Below, piece by piece: positions 7,901 to 25,885 of a stretch of DNA of 64,000 nucleotides (its first letter is position 1; each line of letters starts with the position of its first letter). The notes under the pieces were generated by a model, which was not told where the DNA came from, ran no database searches, and saw nothing but the letters and a program-made list of their open reading frames with translations. The position numbers and the translations under genes are program-made. Location: NCBI GenBank assembly GCA_004431415.1, contig QPMI01000709.1, positions 1 to 64,000 on the forward strand, in the 5' to 3' direction. This stretch comes from Cyanophora paradoxa. Its lineage: Eukaryota; Glaucocystophyceae; Cyanophorales; Cyanophoraceae.

Positions 7901-8359
7901 ATGTCTGATGCACAGGCAGAGCCCAAGGATGTGATCGCGGAGTTCATAGATCAGGTCAAGGACCTTAGACGCTGGGTGGTTGAGCGGGCCTCGCGACCGA
8001 ATCAACAGCGCCAAACTTTGCGAGTGCTAGATCTGGCCCAGGCAGGGTGGCTCGATTCACATCACAACGCTGGCGGTGCCCATTACTTTCGGAGCCACGA
8101 CGAGGGCAGGATTATCGATGAGTTCAAGCGCATTTGGTTCGCCCTGGGCTCCAAGCTCAGCTTTCTCTCGACCCTCCCGGACCACATTCGAATGCAAATC
8201 CTCCAGTGGTACGCGAAGGCAAGGGACTCGGAACGGGACGACGTAAATAGGCGCGACCTCTCGCGCCTGCGCTCGGCCGTGACGAAGTACGTCACGAGCT
8301 ATGACTATTATAACGCCAGAGATCCCAACTACGACGTCGAGCCGATTCCAGCACATCTG
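7901..8359 (+). pseudogene. Unknown viral gene, 5' part, interrupted by LTR element
   Basis: The frame starts at ATG 7901 (a GTG lies 12 bases upstream in frame) and encodes 153 residues of a helical, charged protein (KDLRRWVVERASRPNQQRQ...) that I do not recognise. At 8359 it meets the first base of a long terminal repeat. Past that point the frame reads into the repeat and becomes low-complexity. The rest of the gene continues in the same frame at 11673-11915 once the element and one copy of the 6-bp duplication are removed, which would give about 233 residues. The gene is therefore broken by insertion rather than naturally ending here. It is divergent from the nuclease gene. Confidence 0.65.
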
Positions 8360-8712
8360 TGCGCTGAGCGGGATGCGCTAAGCAGTTGGCTAGGCCCAGA
8401 GGCGCCCCAAGCGGAGAGGGACAGGCCCGTACGGCACCGTAGGGCGGCGGCAAGCGGGTGCCATTACGTACACAGCAGGCGCAGAGCCAGCGTAAGACAG
8501 ATAGTAAGACAGAGAGAACAAGAGAACAAGGACGTCGACAGACAGCAAGCGAGCGCCGCGCAGGGCAAGCGAGGGCCCAGGGCTAAAATAAGCGGGCCAG
8601 TTGGCAACAACGTGGCACCAGGAATAGCAGGCTACAAAGGGTACAAGGCAAGGCAAGCTGCCGGCTTAGAGCCGACGACCAGGGCTAGCTGGGAGTCGGA
8701 AAGTGGGCGGCA
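8360..8712. repeat. Left long terminal repeat
   Basis: 353 bases starting TGCGCTGAGCGGG and ending GTGGGCGGCA. It contains GGCTAAAATAAGCGG, a possible TATA-like or poly(A) region. It is nearly identical to the right copy at 11314-11666. Confidence 0.85.
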
Positions 8713-10350
8713 CACGCTTCCCGCTACAAAAAGCCGTCCTCGGCGCTACGAGCTAAAGGCTGAACTAAAGCTGCGTAGGCGAGGCTGAACGGACTACGAG
8801 CCAAAAGCCGGCTACCGTCCCTGCACAGAAAGCCGTCCTCGGCGCCACAGCGGGCGGGCCAGAGGGGCAAATTAAAATCCATCAGGCCGTCGGCACCAGT
8901 ATGAGGAACTGGGCCCAACAAGGGAAGTTGGGTGAGGGACCCACGACCTGACGCCAGAGCGCGCGGAGCGCCGCCAGCCAACCGGGGCAAACCCTCTAAA
9001 TCCCGCCGGAAGGGAAAACGAGTGCTAGCGCTAGCACTAAGCTCGAATTCGAAGCCGGCGCCGCGCCACACGAGCCGCCGGGCCGCGGCGGCGCCGGGTC
9101 GAAAGTTCCACAGTGTAGAAGGTACTTGACGTAGAGTGTAGTAGTGTAGGACCGCAGGCTCGATCAGCAGAGCCGCAGCGGCAGAGTACGCGTTGCGGGC
9201 CAAGCTCGGCGCAGCTTGCCGCATTGCGTTGCCAAGTGACTCGGCCGGCGGAGTCACAAGGCGGGGCGATCGGTCAGCACAGTAGAGTGTGCAGCCGCGT
9301 ACGCGTAGAGCAGGCAAGCCATGAAGAGTAGAGGCGGCGAGCCAGTCGTACGGGGTCAGGCTCCGCAGCAGCAGCAGGCCACTGGTTGCATCATACAGAC
9401 CCATCGCCAAGGATCCTCCACGATCGGACGGGATGGGATACAGCCATCGAGTCCGCCAGCGTACGCAGATGCAGCGCGTAGCCGGGGCTTAGGCAGGCCA
9501 CCATCGCGGGACAGGAGACAGCATCAGCGCGGCCCGGAATGATCATCGGTGCTCGCGTGATAGTCGTAGGCAAGACGTATGGACCTCTCAGCAGCGGAGA
9601 GTCGCAAGCGGAGGCTTGGTCGGAATCACCCGGACTAGAGCGCCGGTGCGTGCTGGCTTGGTCAGCGTGGAATCACCCACAGCTAAGCAGACCGAAACAG
9701 CGCTGGCGTCCAGCTGGCATCACCCAGCTGCCAGGTTCAACCGATGCACGGGAATCACCCGACGGGCCGACGCAGTCGACGCGCGAACGTGAAGACTGGT
9801 CGCGGGCATCACCCAGTGCTGCTTGCTGACGCTCCTCAACAGACAGGTCCGCTGTCCGCCGTCCAACTTTAGCTATGGCTGCTCACGTCGTCGTAGGACG
9901 TTCCAGAGCGCATCCTTTACGCTTCTGTTGACCTCCGCCCGCCGGACAGGCCTCGGTCAGACCTCCGCCCGCTGAACAGGCCTCGGTCGCTGATCAAACG
10001 CCCACGACAGGAAGAAAACGACAGTTCGCACACGCTTGAGATGTGCGTGAAGCGACTGACATCTGGCTTGACGAGCTGGACGTCCCGGAGAAGGGCAGCT
10101 ACGTCGTCGGAGCCAGGGCAAGGTCTTGGCATCTTGTCTGCCGACTAGGTGCGACAGTGCGCCCGGTAGGCTTGACAACAGATAGATGCGCTTCCTCGCA
10201 TAGAGATCGCTGTCAAGTGGAGCTGCGCCGGCTTCCACTGACGCGTACGCAACCCGCAGAGCCGAGAGAGACGCGGAGCCGCACGTCCTCTGGATGCAGG
10301 GTGGAGTCAAGTGGAGTGATCCTCACGAGGGATGCCACTCGCCGCCGCTG

Positions 10351-10606
10351 AGCGTGCCTCGGGAGGTCCGCAGGCGCCACTGCAGCCGTCGTAGGTGAGA
10401 CCTCGGGCGCGTACTGGGGCCTTGTTATCCCAGGGGCTTTCACGTCGCAGCGGTTTGACTCCATGCGTTCTTCAGATACACTCGCCACCATTGAGCGTGC
10501 CTCGGGCTAGCCGGAGGTGCCATCGCAGCCGTCGTAGGTGAGACCTCGGGCGCGTACTGGGCCATGTTATCCCAGGGCATTCACGTCTTGGCGGGCTGAC
10601 TCTGTA
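10351..10606. repeat. 143-bp tandem duplication inside LTR element
   Basis: AGCGTGCCTCGGG... at 10351 recurs at 10494 with shared GCAGCCGTCGTAGGTGAGAC, CTCGGGCGCGTACTGGG and TTATCCCAGGG blocks, at roughly 85-90% identity by eye. Nearby, a 30-bp direct repeat (CCTCCGCCCGC.G.ACAGGCCTCGGTC) lies at about 9931-9988, and AATCACCC/ATCACCC motifs recur at about 50-base intervals between 9625 and 9815. The element interior is thus repeat-built, not coding. Confidence 0.7.
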
Positions 10607-11313
10607 CTTTCTGCAGAGAGAAAAGATTGATTGACCGGCGCTTCATAGCTGCCTTGCGAGCCTGGCATGTCACGAGCATGCGGGCAACTCGACAAAACAA
10701 GACGACGACGAAAAGAAGGTATGTTCATGAAGAATACTCATTCAGAGAGTTTTTATCATCATATGTCTCACAGTACGTGGACCAGAGAAGAAACGACATG
10801 CCACGACGACAAGAAGATCATCATTCGATCGGCGTCAACACGCCATTCGATCGTTATGACGACGTGTGTAGATGTAGAGGGTGTTGCTCCACATACAATA
10901 CATTTAGGAGTACGTTGTGGTGTCGTCCCCCGATACAATGCAATACAGTTTCATTTGACATGCGCGCGCGCGGGCTGCATCAGCATCTGTTCTTGAGCGC
11001 AGCCACGGCACGTTTAGATGACTGTGAGCGCATGCGGCTCAATAGACGGGTTGGCGGACGCTTCCCACTACAGAAAGAGTGGTGCGCCAGGTCCGTAAGC
11101 AAGAAAGGCGCAGTGGCGGGTGGAAAGGCATGAACCATGCGGTTCGTATTGCTAAGCTCTGCCGCATAGGCGCTTCCCACTACAAGAAAGTGGAGGCCGT
11201 ACGCGCAAGCCAAGGCAAACGATGGCGTGCTTGTCCAGGGGTTCGGGCAAGAGCGCAGCGTTCGTCCCCAGGCATACGAGCTAAAAAGTCGAAGCCCAAC
11301 GCAGCAGCCCCCA

Positions 11314-11666
11314 TGCGCTGGGCGGGATGCGCTAAGCAGTTGGCTAGGCCCAGAGGCGCCCCAAGCGGAGAGGGACAGGCCCGTACGGCACCGTAGGGCG
11401 GCGGCAAGCGGGTGCCATTACGTACACAGCAGGCGCAGAGCCAGCGTAAGACAGATAGTAAGACAGAGAGAACAAGAGAACAAGGACGTCGACAGACAGC
11501 AAGCGAGCGCCGCGCAGGGCAAGCGAGGGCCCAGGGCTAAAATAAGCGGGCCAGTTGGCAACAACGTGGCACCAGGAATAGCAGGCTACAAAGGGTACAA
11601 GGCAAGGCAAGCTGCCGGCTTAGAGCCGACGACCAGGGCTAGCTGGGAGTCGGAAAGTGGGCGGCA
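11314..11666. repeat. Right long terminal repeat
   Basis: A copy of 8360-8712 offset by exactly 2954 bases, starting TGCGCTGGGCGGG and ending GTGGGCGGCA. It is followed at once by CATCTG, the second copy of the target-site duplication, and then by the resumed reading frame of the interrupted gene. Confidence 0.85.
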
Positions 11667-11672
11667 CATCTG

Positions 11673-11915
11673 GTACCCCTGGGATGGGACAGATACCCCG
11701 AGTACTCGTGGGACAGGGGCCTCAACCCCCCGCCCCCGGCCCTGCCAGCCCCGCCCGCCCCACCGATAAACGCCCCCGCCCCACGTGACGTCAGGCGAGA
11801 CATACGCGAATGGGAGGAGTGGAGCAACGACCCGAAGAACTGGCTACCCGGGGAGGCGGAGCTGCGCAAGCGCGCGAGGCTGATGCCCGGCGACAGGTAC
11901 CCCGACCGCGAGTAG
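11673..11915 (+). pseudogene. Unknown viral gene, 3' part beyond LTR element
   Basis: The frame that breaks at 8359 resumes here in phase (GTA CCC CTG ...) and runs 80 codons to TAG at 11913-11915. It has an aromatic start, a Pro/Ala-rich linker, then a charged helix and tail (DVRRDIREWEEWSNDPKNW). The exact phase match across the target duplication is the main evidence that this is the tail of the gene begun at 7901. The product is unknown. A short spacer separates it from the next gene at 11953. Confidence 0.6.
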
Positions 11916-11952
11916 GGGGTACAGGTATAAATTCTCAGCGAGCCGCGAGCAA

Positions 11953-12680
11953 ATGTCGTACACCTACGGTGATCAGGAAGCGTGGTTTAAGCTACACCGC
12001 CTCTTTCCTGATAAATTCGGGGATACGCGCCTCCCCCTCAATCTAAAAACACTCGTCAACCGACGGACCAGGGAGTTCAAAATCGAAGTGCTGCCGCCCC
12101 CTTCCAAGAAAGCCCGCTCAGCGGACAATGACGCTATGGCATGGGTGTACGGCTCTGTCAAGCCTCAGGTCGGCAATAAGCCAGCCACCGTCGAAATAGA
12201 AAGCTACTACAACGATTACGGGCCGCAGGGGGAGTACGGGACGCCCGAGCAGAGGGATTCGATGCGGGGGGTAGGCAAAATCGTGTTGCGGGCGGCTGTG
12301 AACGCACTGCAGCGCTCCGGACTCATTAGCTCGTCGGACCCGGGCGAGCACGCGGTGGAGCTCAGGGCCCTCCAAGCGCAGTGGAGTACTACGAAAGGGA
12401 ATTGAACCTGCGTAAGAGGGACGACTATCTCACCTACAAACCGTCCCTAACACCTATGGAGGGTACGGTGCAGAACATCATCGACAACACGTACAACGTG
12501 GCCGTTCGCTGGCGCAAAGCGGCAGCGGATCTCGTAAAGGGCAACTATAAGGACCTCGCAGACGAAGACAACCCCGTGGGGGAGTACATGGAACTGGCAA
12601 GCGGGAGCATCGTACCCCGCCGGAGGCCCCCATGGCCCCACCCCGACCTCGACTGGGGACCGTCGCACTTCGGCCAGTGA
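11953..12680 (+). pseudogene. Unknown viral gene with apparent frameshift
   Basis: From ATG 11953 a 150-codon frame (MSYTYGDQEAWFKLHRLFPDKF...) ends at 12405. A second frame, offset by one base and lacking its own ATG, is open from before 12381 to 12680 (VEYYERELNLRKRDDYL...). Both halves have similar composition, and the second reads like a natural continuation, so one gene with a single-base shift near 12365-12385 is the simplest view. Programmed frameshifting, sequencing error or two overlapping genes are alternatives. I do not recognise the protein. It has the intermediate GC of the helicase/nuclease block and no introns. Confidence 0.5.
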
Positions 12681-13326
12681 GGGGGTACAGCATTCAGTTA
12701 GAGCCTGAGCGTAGTCAGAGGCCGGGAGGCCCCCCGGGGGGTACGTCGGCTGTTACTCCCCGCGTCGGTTAGTGCTAGCCCCCCTGTTAGTGCAGCGTGT
12801 ACCTGATCGCAATATAACACCCAAACCTCCGTGACGCGTGACTCATCGAACCTCCGAGGGTTAACAATGCATTGACAGCGAAAGGGCAAGCTCGAGAGCT
12901 CGACCTTTGGCAAGAGCCCACGTATATATGTACATGTCCGAACACCTGCTCAAGTACCAGTGTACCCAGTTGAGTTGAAATCGCTTACTACAGCGAGTCC
13001 AGTCAAAAACGTGTAGTGTGAAACTCGAATGACTTGGTGATTCGTCAATTAAACCCAGCAACTCAGATTGGCCAATTCCGTTTGTCCACAGAACAGAACT
13101 ATACCGGTACCCAGCTAGCAAACGGGGGGGGTGCGGGGGGGGGGTCGGAGCCCCCCCTGCTTGTAAACCAACTTTGGCAAGAATCTCAGATGAGGCAGGG
13201 CCAGCCGCATGGCCTGCAGGCTGCAGCTGCTGGTGCCGGCAGCGTCGAGCTCGGCAGGGGGATGGCGCGGGCCTGCGGCCCCGGGATTTCGACGGGTACT
13301 GCCCCGGCCGGGGCGGGGGCGGGGGC
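12681..13326. other. Gene-free junction between mobile block and host genes
   Basis: I see no gene. The stretch contains a TATA-like CGTATATATG near 12921 and runs of G (about 13124-13143, GGGGGGG.TGC.GGGGGGGGGG). GC climbs here to the host level. It ends at the stop codon of the RNA polymerase III subunit gene. Confidence 0.6.
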
Positions 13327-20922
<7,596 letters not shown>

Positions 20923-21127
20923 TGTACTGCTGCTGCGACAAGCGGCGCTCGATGTCGATTTCGTACCCAGGAATGGAGGGGGTACACAACGATCGAAACG
21001 TCGCAGCGTCAAAACCTACGGGCACATCGACATAGACAATTCAACGCTACTGATGAGCAGAATGGGTCGCGCCCAGCCGCCCCAGCCTTCCTGAGCTCAA
21101 GAGTTTGAGCTGCGTGCGCGCTGAGCG

Positions 21128-23076
21128 ATGGACGGGCGCCTGTGGGAGTATGATGATCTCAAGAGGAGCTGGTCTGACAGGCCGGCGCACCTCCGGATCG
21201 ACGCGGAGCCGTTCGCCGAGGGTCAGGAGTTCCTCCTCACGGAGCGAGCCGACCCTGCAGCTGACGCAGTTGCGCCAGGCACTTTCCGGCGCTGCTACAA
21301 GGCTCAGCTAGCCGACGGCGCTTCGCGCCGCAAGTGCGCGCCGGCCCGCGGCCGGGGAGCGCTCATCGCCGGGGGGCCGACGGGCGCCGCGCAGCTGCGT
21401 GGCGAAGCGGTGGAAGGATGCGGGGACGCCGCTGGGGGAGATCAAGAAGGAGGCGGAGATGCAGTTCGTGGCGCAGCGGTACGCGGCGGTCTTCAACGAG
21501 GCGAGCGTCGCGAAGGTCGCCTTCGTCCCCGCCTCGGTCTTCCAGGCGCGCAGCGGCGCCGCCTACCTCCTCGAGGAGTTCCTGGACGGCACCTACGAGA
21601 AGGTCCCCGCCGCGCCCGGCCCGCCGCGCCGTGCCCCGCCTCCCAGCCGGCCGACGCGGGGCGGGCGCGGGCGCGCAGTACAACAACAACAACGGGGTGG
21701 TGCCGAAGGGCCCGGCGGCGTACGACCGGATGAGCGCGCAGGCGTTCAGCCACTTCACGCTGCACCACTCCCGCGGCCGCCTCCTCGTCTGCGACCTCCA
21801 GGGCGTCCCCGGGCGCTACACCGACCCCCAGATCCACGGGGCCGGCCCGGGCGCGCGCTTCGGGCCGGGGGACTGCGGGACGGCGGGCATCGTGGCCTTC
21901 CTGCGCTCGCACAAGTGCAACGGCTTCTGCGTCGACCTCGGCCTCCCCAACGGCGCCCTCCACCTCAACGACCTCCTGCGCCGCCTCCCCGCCCGCCCCG
22001 ACGCCCCACAAGGCCCCGCCGCCCCCGCCCCCGCCCCGCCCGGCCCCGCCCCGCCGCCTCGCCCCTCGCCCCCCGGCCCCCGCCGGCCGCCCCGCCGCCC
22101 CGGGGCCGCCCCGCGCTGGCGGGCCTCAAGCCGAAGCCGCTGCGGCCCGGGGCGCTGGAGGGGTACATCGCGGAGCAGGCGCTGCGGATGCCGGCGGACC
22201 GCGAGGGCCCTCGAGTGCCTGCGGGCGCCCCGGCTGGGGCTCGGGCTGGGGCGCCCCGCTGGGCGCCCCGCGCCGCCCTCCTCAAGGACAACTTCCTCCT
22301 CCTCCTCAAGGACCGCAGCGTCCGCCCGCCCCGCCCGCGCCGGCGCCGGCGCCCTCGCGGGCTTCTAACCCCGGCCGGCCTGCAGGGCGGGGCGCTGCGG
22401 GCGGTGGTGCCCCTCGAGCACGCCTCCGTCGAGTCCGACGGCGACCGGCGCGCCCCGCTCCGCCCCGCCCCGGCCCGGCCCGACCCTGCGGCGCTGAGGC
22501 GGGGGGCAGGACGCTCGTGGTGAGCCACCGGGGACACTTCCGCTACATCCTCCGCGCCCGCGACGCCCAGGCGCGCCCTGCTTTGCCCCCGCCCCGGCCC
22601 GCCCCGCACGGTGCGAGGGACTCGGGGGCGCAGGACGCGGCGCAGTGGGCCGACGCCATGCTCCGCGCCCGCTTCTCCTTCCTCCTCACCCGCGCCGTCC
22701 GCCCCGCACCCGCCCTCTGCGGCCGCGCGCCCGCCCACGCCCCGCCGCAGGGCGACGAGACGAGGGGGGAGGCCCCGCGACGCCCCCGCGGCCGCCGCGC
22801 AAGGGCGTGGGGTGGCGTGGGGCGCGGGACCGCCGCCGCCGCCTCGCCCTCCCCGGGAGGCCTTCGGGAGAACGAGACGAGGAAGAGGAAGAGGAGCTGG
22901 GGAGGGGCGGAGCTGGACCCGGCGGCCCTGCCGCGGCGGGCGCCGGCGCGGCGGCAGGGGCGGGGGCGGGGGCGGAGAAGCCGGCGGCTGCTGCGGCGGG
23001 GGCGGGGGCGGCGGAGCGGACGCACTCGACTGCCTCTGCCTCCACCGGCACCTCCGCCGAGGCCGTCCTCTCCTGA
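21128..23076 (+). CDS. Alpha-kinase family protein with C-terminal PH-like domain
   Basis: A multi-exon gene beginning MDGRLWEYDDLKRSW. The N-terminal half is an atypical alpha-kinase (eEF2-kinase/MHCK family): CYKAQ and VAKRWKDAG for the ATP-binding lobe, then QFVAQRYAAVFNE, YLLEEFLDGTYEK, YNNNNGVV, FSHFTLHHSRGRLLVCDLQGV with the catalytic Asp, and YTDPQIH. The GPGDCGTAGIVAFLRSHKCNGFC block follows, whose conserved residues bind zinc in this family. After a Pro/Ala-rich linker, exons at about 22265-22660 read LKDNFLLLLKDRS, LRAVVPLEHASVE, LVVSHRGHFRYILRARDAQ and DAAQWADAML, the strand-strand-helix order of a PH domain. The tail (about 22860-23076) is acidic, then Ala/Gly-rich. Whether kinase and PH parts share one transcript rests on compatible introns and the lack of any stop, start or spacing break. 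Divergent from RPC1 by 205 bases. Confidence 0.75.
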
Positions 23077-23638
23077 CCGGCCCCGGGGCCGGGGCGGGCC
23101 CCCGCGGGGGAGCCCCACTCGAGCCCGGACGGAGGGGCCCCATTCTACCAACCCGCATGTATCATAGTATTCTCCCAATTTTGGCAATTAGCAAGCAGGT
23201 CAGACCTCGGGTTGGGGGGAGCGGGCGCCGGCGCGAGAATGAATGGGGGGACGTCGATATGGATGGGGGAGCCTCGGAGCGAGGGTTGACTCGGCGACCT
23301 CGCAAGGGGCCCCGGGCCCGGGGGCGGTGGGCGAGATCTCGCTTGTCTTGAATTCCTGTGCTAGCTACGGCCTACAGACACCACGCCGCGGCGCCGCCTC
23401 GACCTCTAGCCCCCACGGCCTAGCCCCACTCAGCCTGGCAGCCGAGAGCACCATGAGCACCCCGCCCATGACGGTCCGTTTCACTCGAGCGGCGAGGCAC
23501 GATCGCGAGCAGCGGGCGTCGACTGTGTACCCTTTCGGCTGGGACAGAGTGGGCGCAAGAGAGGACGGCGGACAGCCCCCGGCACGTCGTGGCGGGGGAG
23601 GGCGCGGCGCGCGCCCGGCCTCCGGTCCGTCTCGCGCT
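23077..23638. other. Intergenic gap between convergent genes
   Basis: No gene recognised between the 3' ends of the kinase gene (+) and the PsbP-like gene (-). The sequence is less GC-rich around 23150-23210, with nothing repeated. Confidence 0.5.
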
Positions 23639-25146
23639 TTACCAGAAGTGCCACCAGTCGGAGCCCGGCTGCACGAACTTGTCCGTCTTCGGCGTCAGCC
23701 GGAACGACTGGATCATCTGTCGCCGGCCGCCGCCCCCGCCGCGTCACGGGCCGGCGTGGCGTGGCGTGGCGGGGGCGGCGGCGGGCCGCACCGCGCGCAT
23801 CCAGGGCTCGTTCTCGGGGAAGGCGCCCTCCGGGCACGAGATGTTCAGCGTGTACCAGTACCCGTCCCGCACCGTCGAGGTCGCGAGCGTCACGCGGCGG
23901 GTGATCACCTGCGGGGGTACGCGCCGCTCAGGGGGGCGGGGAGGGGGTAGCGGTCGGGGGGTAGAGAGAGCGGGCGGGCCTGTTTCTCGATGAGGCGGGG
24001 GTTGGGGCGGATGGACTGCTCGGCCGTGAACTTGTAGTCGACGTAGCCGTACCCGTCCGCCTGCCGCCGGGCCGGGCTCGCCGGGGCGGGCGCGGGGAGG
24101 GGCGCGGGGGCGCACGGTGCGGGGGGAGGCGTCGAGGAGCTCGAGGGTCTGCCCGAAGATGAACTTCGTGCGCTTCCCGTCCGGCATCGTCGTCCGGTCC
24201 GCCAGCACCTTCTCCGCCACCTGCGCGGGGGCGGGCGGGCGGGGCGGCCGGTCACGCGGGGGCGGCGGGGCGGGCGGCGAGGCGGGCGGCGGCCGGGCGC
24301 GCCTCGCGGGGGCCCCCGAAGTCCTCCACCCGCAGCGACTCGTTCGCGTTCGTCGGGTTCTGCCGGCGCGCCCGGGCGAGTCGGGCGGGGCGGGGACGGT
24401 GGGGAGGCGGGGCGGGCGACGCGCACGAGCACGACGGTGGCGACCTGCGGGCGCGGGGCGCGGGGCGATCGTCAGACGGCGCCCTCCCCTCGATCTTCGC
24501 GGGGGGGCTGGGGGGGCGCACCTCGCCCTGCGAGAAGTTGGTCACCTCGCACGTGATGCGCTCGTCCGCCTTCACCGTCAGCGGCGCCGCGCTGCTGTAG
24601 CGCTCGGGGCCCCTGCGCCACCGCTCGGCGGCCGCTCCCGCATCGCCCGGCGCCGCGGCGGATGGTCGCGGACCGGACGCGGACCCAGCCGCTCGGGTAC
24701 TGGAAGCTGCACGCGTTGTACACATCCTCAGCGGTCTGGTAAGCTGAGCAGGAAAGCGCGCGCTCGGTTAGTTCGGGAGAGCCGGGGCGCGCGCGTGCAC
24801 GCTTCGTCATTATGCGCTGGAGCCATGGGAGAGCGTCGGCCCGGGGCCTCGAGGGAAACAAACCAGTCACTACGGAAGCGCTCGCCGGCTGGACCGGGAG
24901 GCCCGCCGCCGCGAGCGCCGCCGCGGCCGCCGCGAGGAACTGCCGCCGCGACGCCGCCGGAGACGCGCTGGACGTCGACGCCTGCGCCTCCTCCTGCGCC
25001 GCCGCGACGAAGAACGAGCCTTTCGCGCCGGCCCGCTCCGCCCGGCGGGAGGCCTTGAGCGGGGCGACTGCGACGCGGTCGGCCGAGGCGAGCTGCGCCG
25101 GCCCGACGCGGCCCGACGCAAGAGGTGCGAGCGACACGAAGCTCAT
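23639..25146 (-). CDS. PsbP-like thylakoid-lumen protein
   Basis: A multi-exon gene from ATG 25146 to TAA 23639. Exon 1 (to about 24863) encodes a plastid presequence with Phe at position 3 and no ER signal. It is followed by a lumenal Tat-type signal ASRRQFLAAAAAALAAAGLPVQPASA. Downstream exons give AYQTAEDVYNACSFQYPSGW (near 24690), VKADERITCEVTNFSQGEV, NPTNANESLRVEDFGG, VAEKVLADRTTMPDG...FIFGQTLELLDA, GYGYVDYKFTAEQ, VITRRVTLATSTVRDGYWYTLNISCPEGAF and a C-terminal IQSFRLTPK...DWWHFW. This order (YPSGW near the start, Y.DY.F in the middle, Y.LNISCPE..F near the end) is that of PsbP-domain proteins, which assist photosystem II or other lumenal complexes. Which subfamily is unclear. Most of exon 1 is duplicated almost unchanged at 29588-29816. 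Confidence 0.8.
24872..25100 (-). repeat. Presequence exon segment duplicated elsewhere (copy 1)
   Basis: 229 bases covering nearly all of exon 1 of the PsbP-like gene, matching 29588-29816 in opposite orientation with only about four or five differences. The match stops within about ten bases of the exon end. Confidence 0.9.
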
Positions 25147-25275
25147 GAGTTCCGGCTTCGTTCAGAACGGAACCGGCGATTCGCCTCTCGATCCCTCTAC
25201 CCCGCACTCGCTTGACGTACCCGGCGAACAGACGATGCTCAGTCTGCGGGGCCTCGCGTGCCGCACTGCGCGGGT

Positions 25276-25885
25276 ATGCGCAAGGCCACTGTCGAGCAGG
25301 TGCCTTCCCGATCCAGAGCATCCGCGAGGGCCGCTGACGCCGCTCCTCCGCCGCGCAGCGCTGCGGCATCGTCGTCGAGTCAGCTGTCTCCAGATGCCGT
25401 GAAGGAGATCGTGAATGAGACGTTTCGCAAAGCGCTGACGGCGAAGGCGCCTGACCTCGCATCGTCGTCCGAGAAGGTCGCCGCGGACCTCTCTTCTCAT
25501 CTCCCGGTCAAGTCGGCGGTGAGCCGCCACCGCCGGGGCCGCTCGGCCTCCGCGCAGCTAAGCGGCGGCGGGCCGTCGCGGGCAGCTCTTGGTGCGGTTG
25601 ATGGAGTCGCTGGACATCACAGTGCGCTCGACGGAGCTCGCACAGCTGCGGAGCCTCGATCAGATCGTCGAGCACGCGCAGCGCCTCGTCGAGCAGCGCC
25701 AGGTGCCCCCGCCCCCCCTCCCCGCCCGCCCGCCTCGCATCATGCCGCCGCGCGCGAAGGCGCCCATCCCGGAGCCGACGCCGCTGCCTCCCAACCTCGT
25801 GCACCTGCCCTCGAAGCAAGAGGCGAGGAGAGCGGCGCAGCGGGCGGCGACCTTCGCGAAGAAGGCGGCCGTCGCGCAGAAATAG
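25276..25885 (+). CDS. Small protein with weak acyl-carrier-like helical domain
   Basis: ATG 25276, with a Ser/Arg/Ala-rich N-terminus resembling an organelle presequence. Then comes SPDAVKEIVNETFRKAL...ASSSEKVAADLSSHLPVKSA, an intron GTGAGCC...GGGCAG (about 25518-25590), and LLVRLMESLDITVRSTELAQLRSLDQIVEHAQRLVEQ. The helix lengths and the 'DL....L.v.LmE.L.I.V...el..l.slDqIve' spacing recall acyl carrier proteins, but no DSL-type serine for phosphopantetheine is evident, so a carrier function is doubtful. The tail is Pro-rich then basic (KQEARRAAQRAATFAKKAA). Divergent from the PsbP-like gene (130-base gap). No firm function. Confidence 0.5.

Larger units (their letters stand above)
8360..11666. 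mobile_element. Non-coding LTR element (LARD/TRIM-like), 3.3 kb
   Basis: Two 353-bp direct repeats (8360-8712 and 11314-11666) begin TG and end CA. They are bordered by a 6-bp target duplication CATCTG at 8354-8359 and 11667-11672. The repeats differ at about one position (A/G near the start), implying a recent insertion. The 2.6-kb interior has no frame with reverse transcriptase, integrase or gag features. No clear tRNA primer site follows the left repeat and no clear purine tract precedes the right one. The ends and duplication are those of an LTR retroelement moved by enzymes supplied in trans, but the missing primer and purine signals leave that open. Confidence 0.75.

Noticed and set aside
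7901-8788. A single 299-residue protein running into the LTR
   Set aside because: The C-terminal 140 residues are translated from the terminal repeat and recur after unrelated sequence at 11314. The frame continues properly only beyond the element.
8724-9410. Minus-strand 228-codon frame inside the LTR element
   Set aside because: No retroelement or other protein features; the sequence is GC-rich with few stops by chance.
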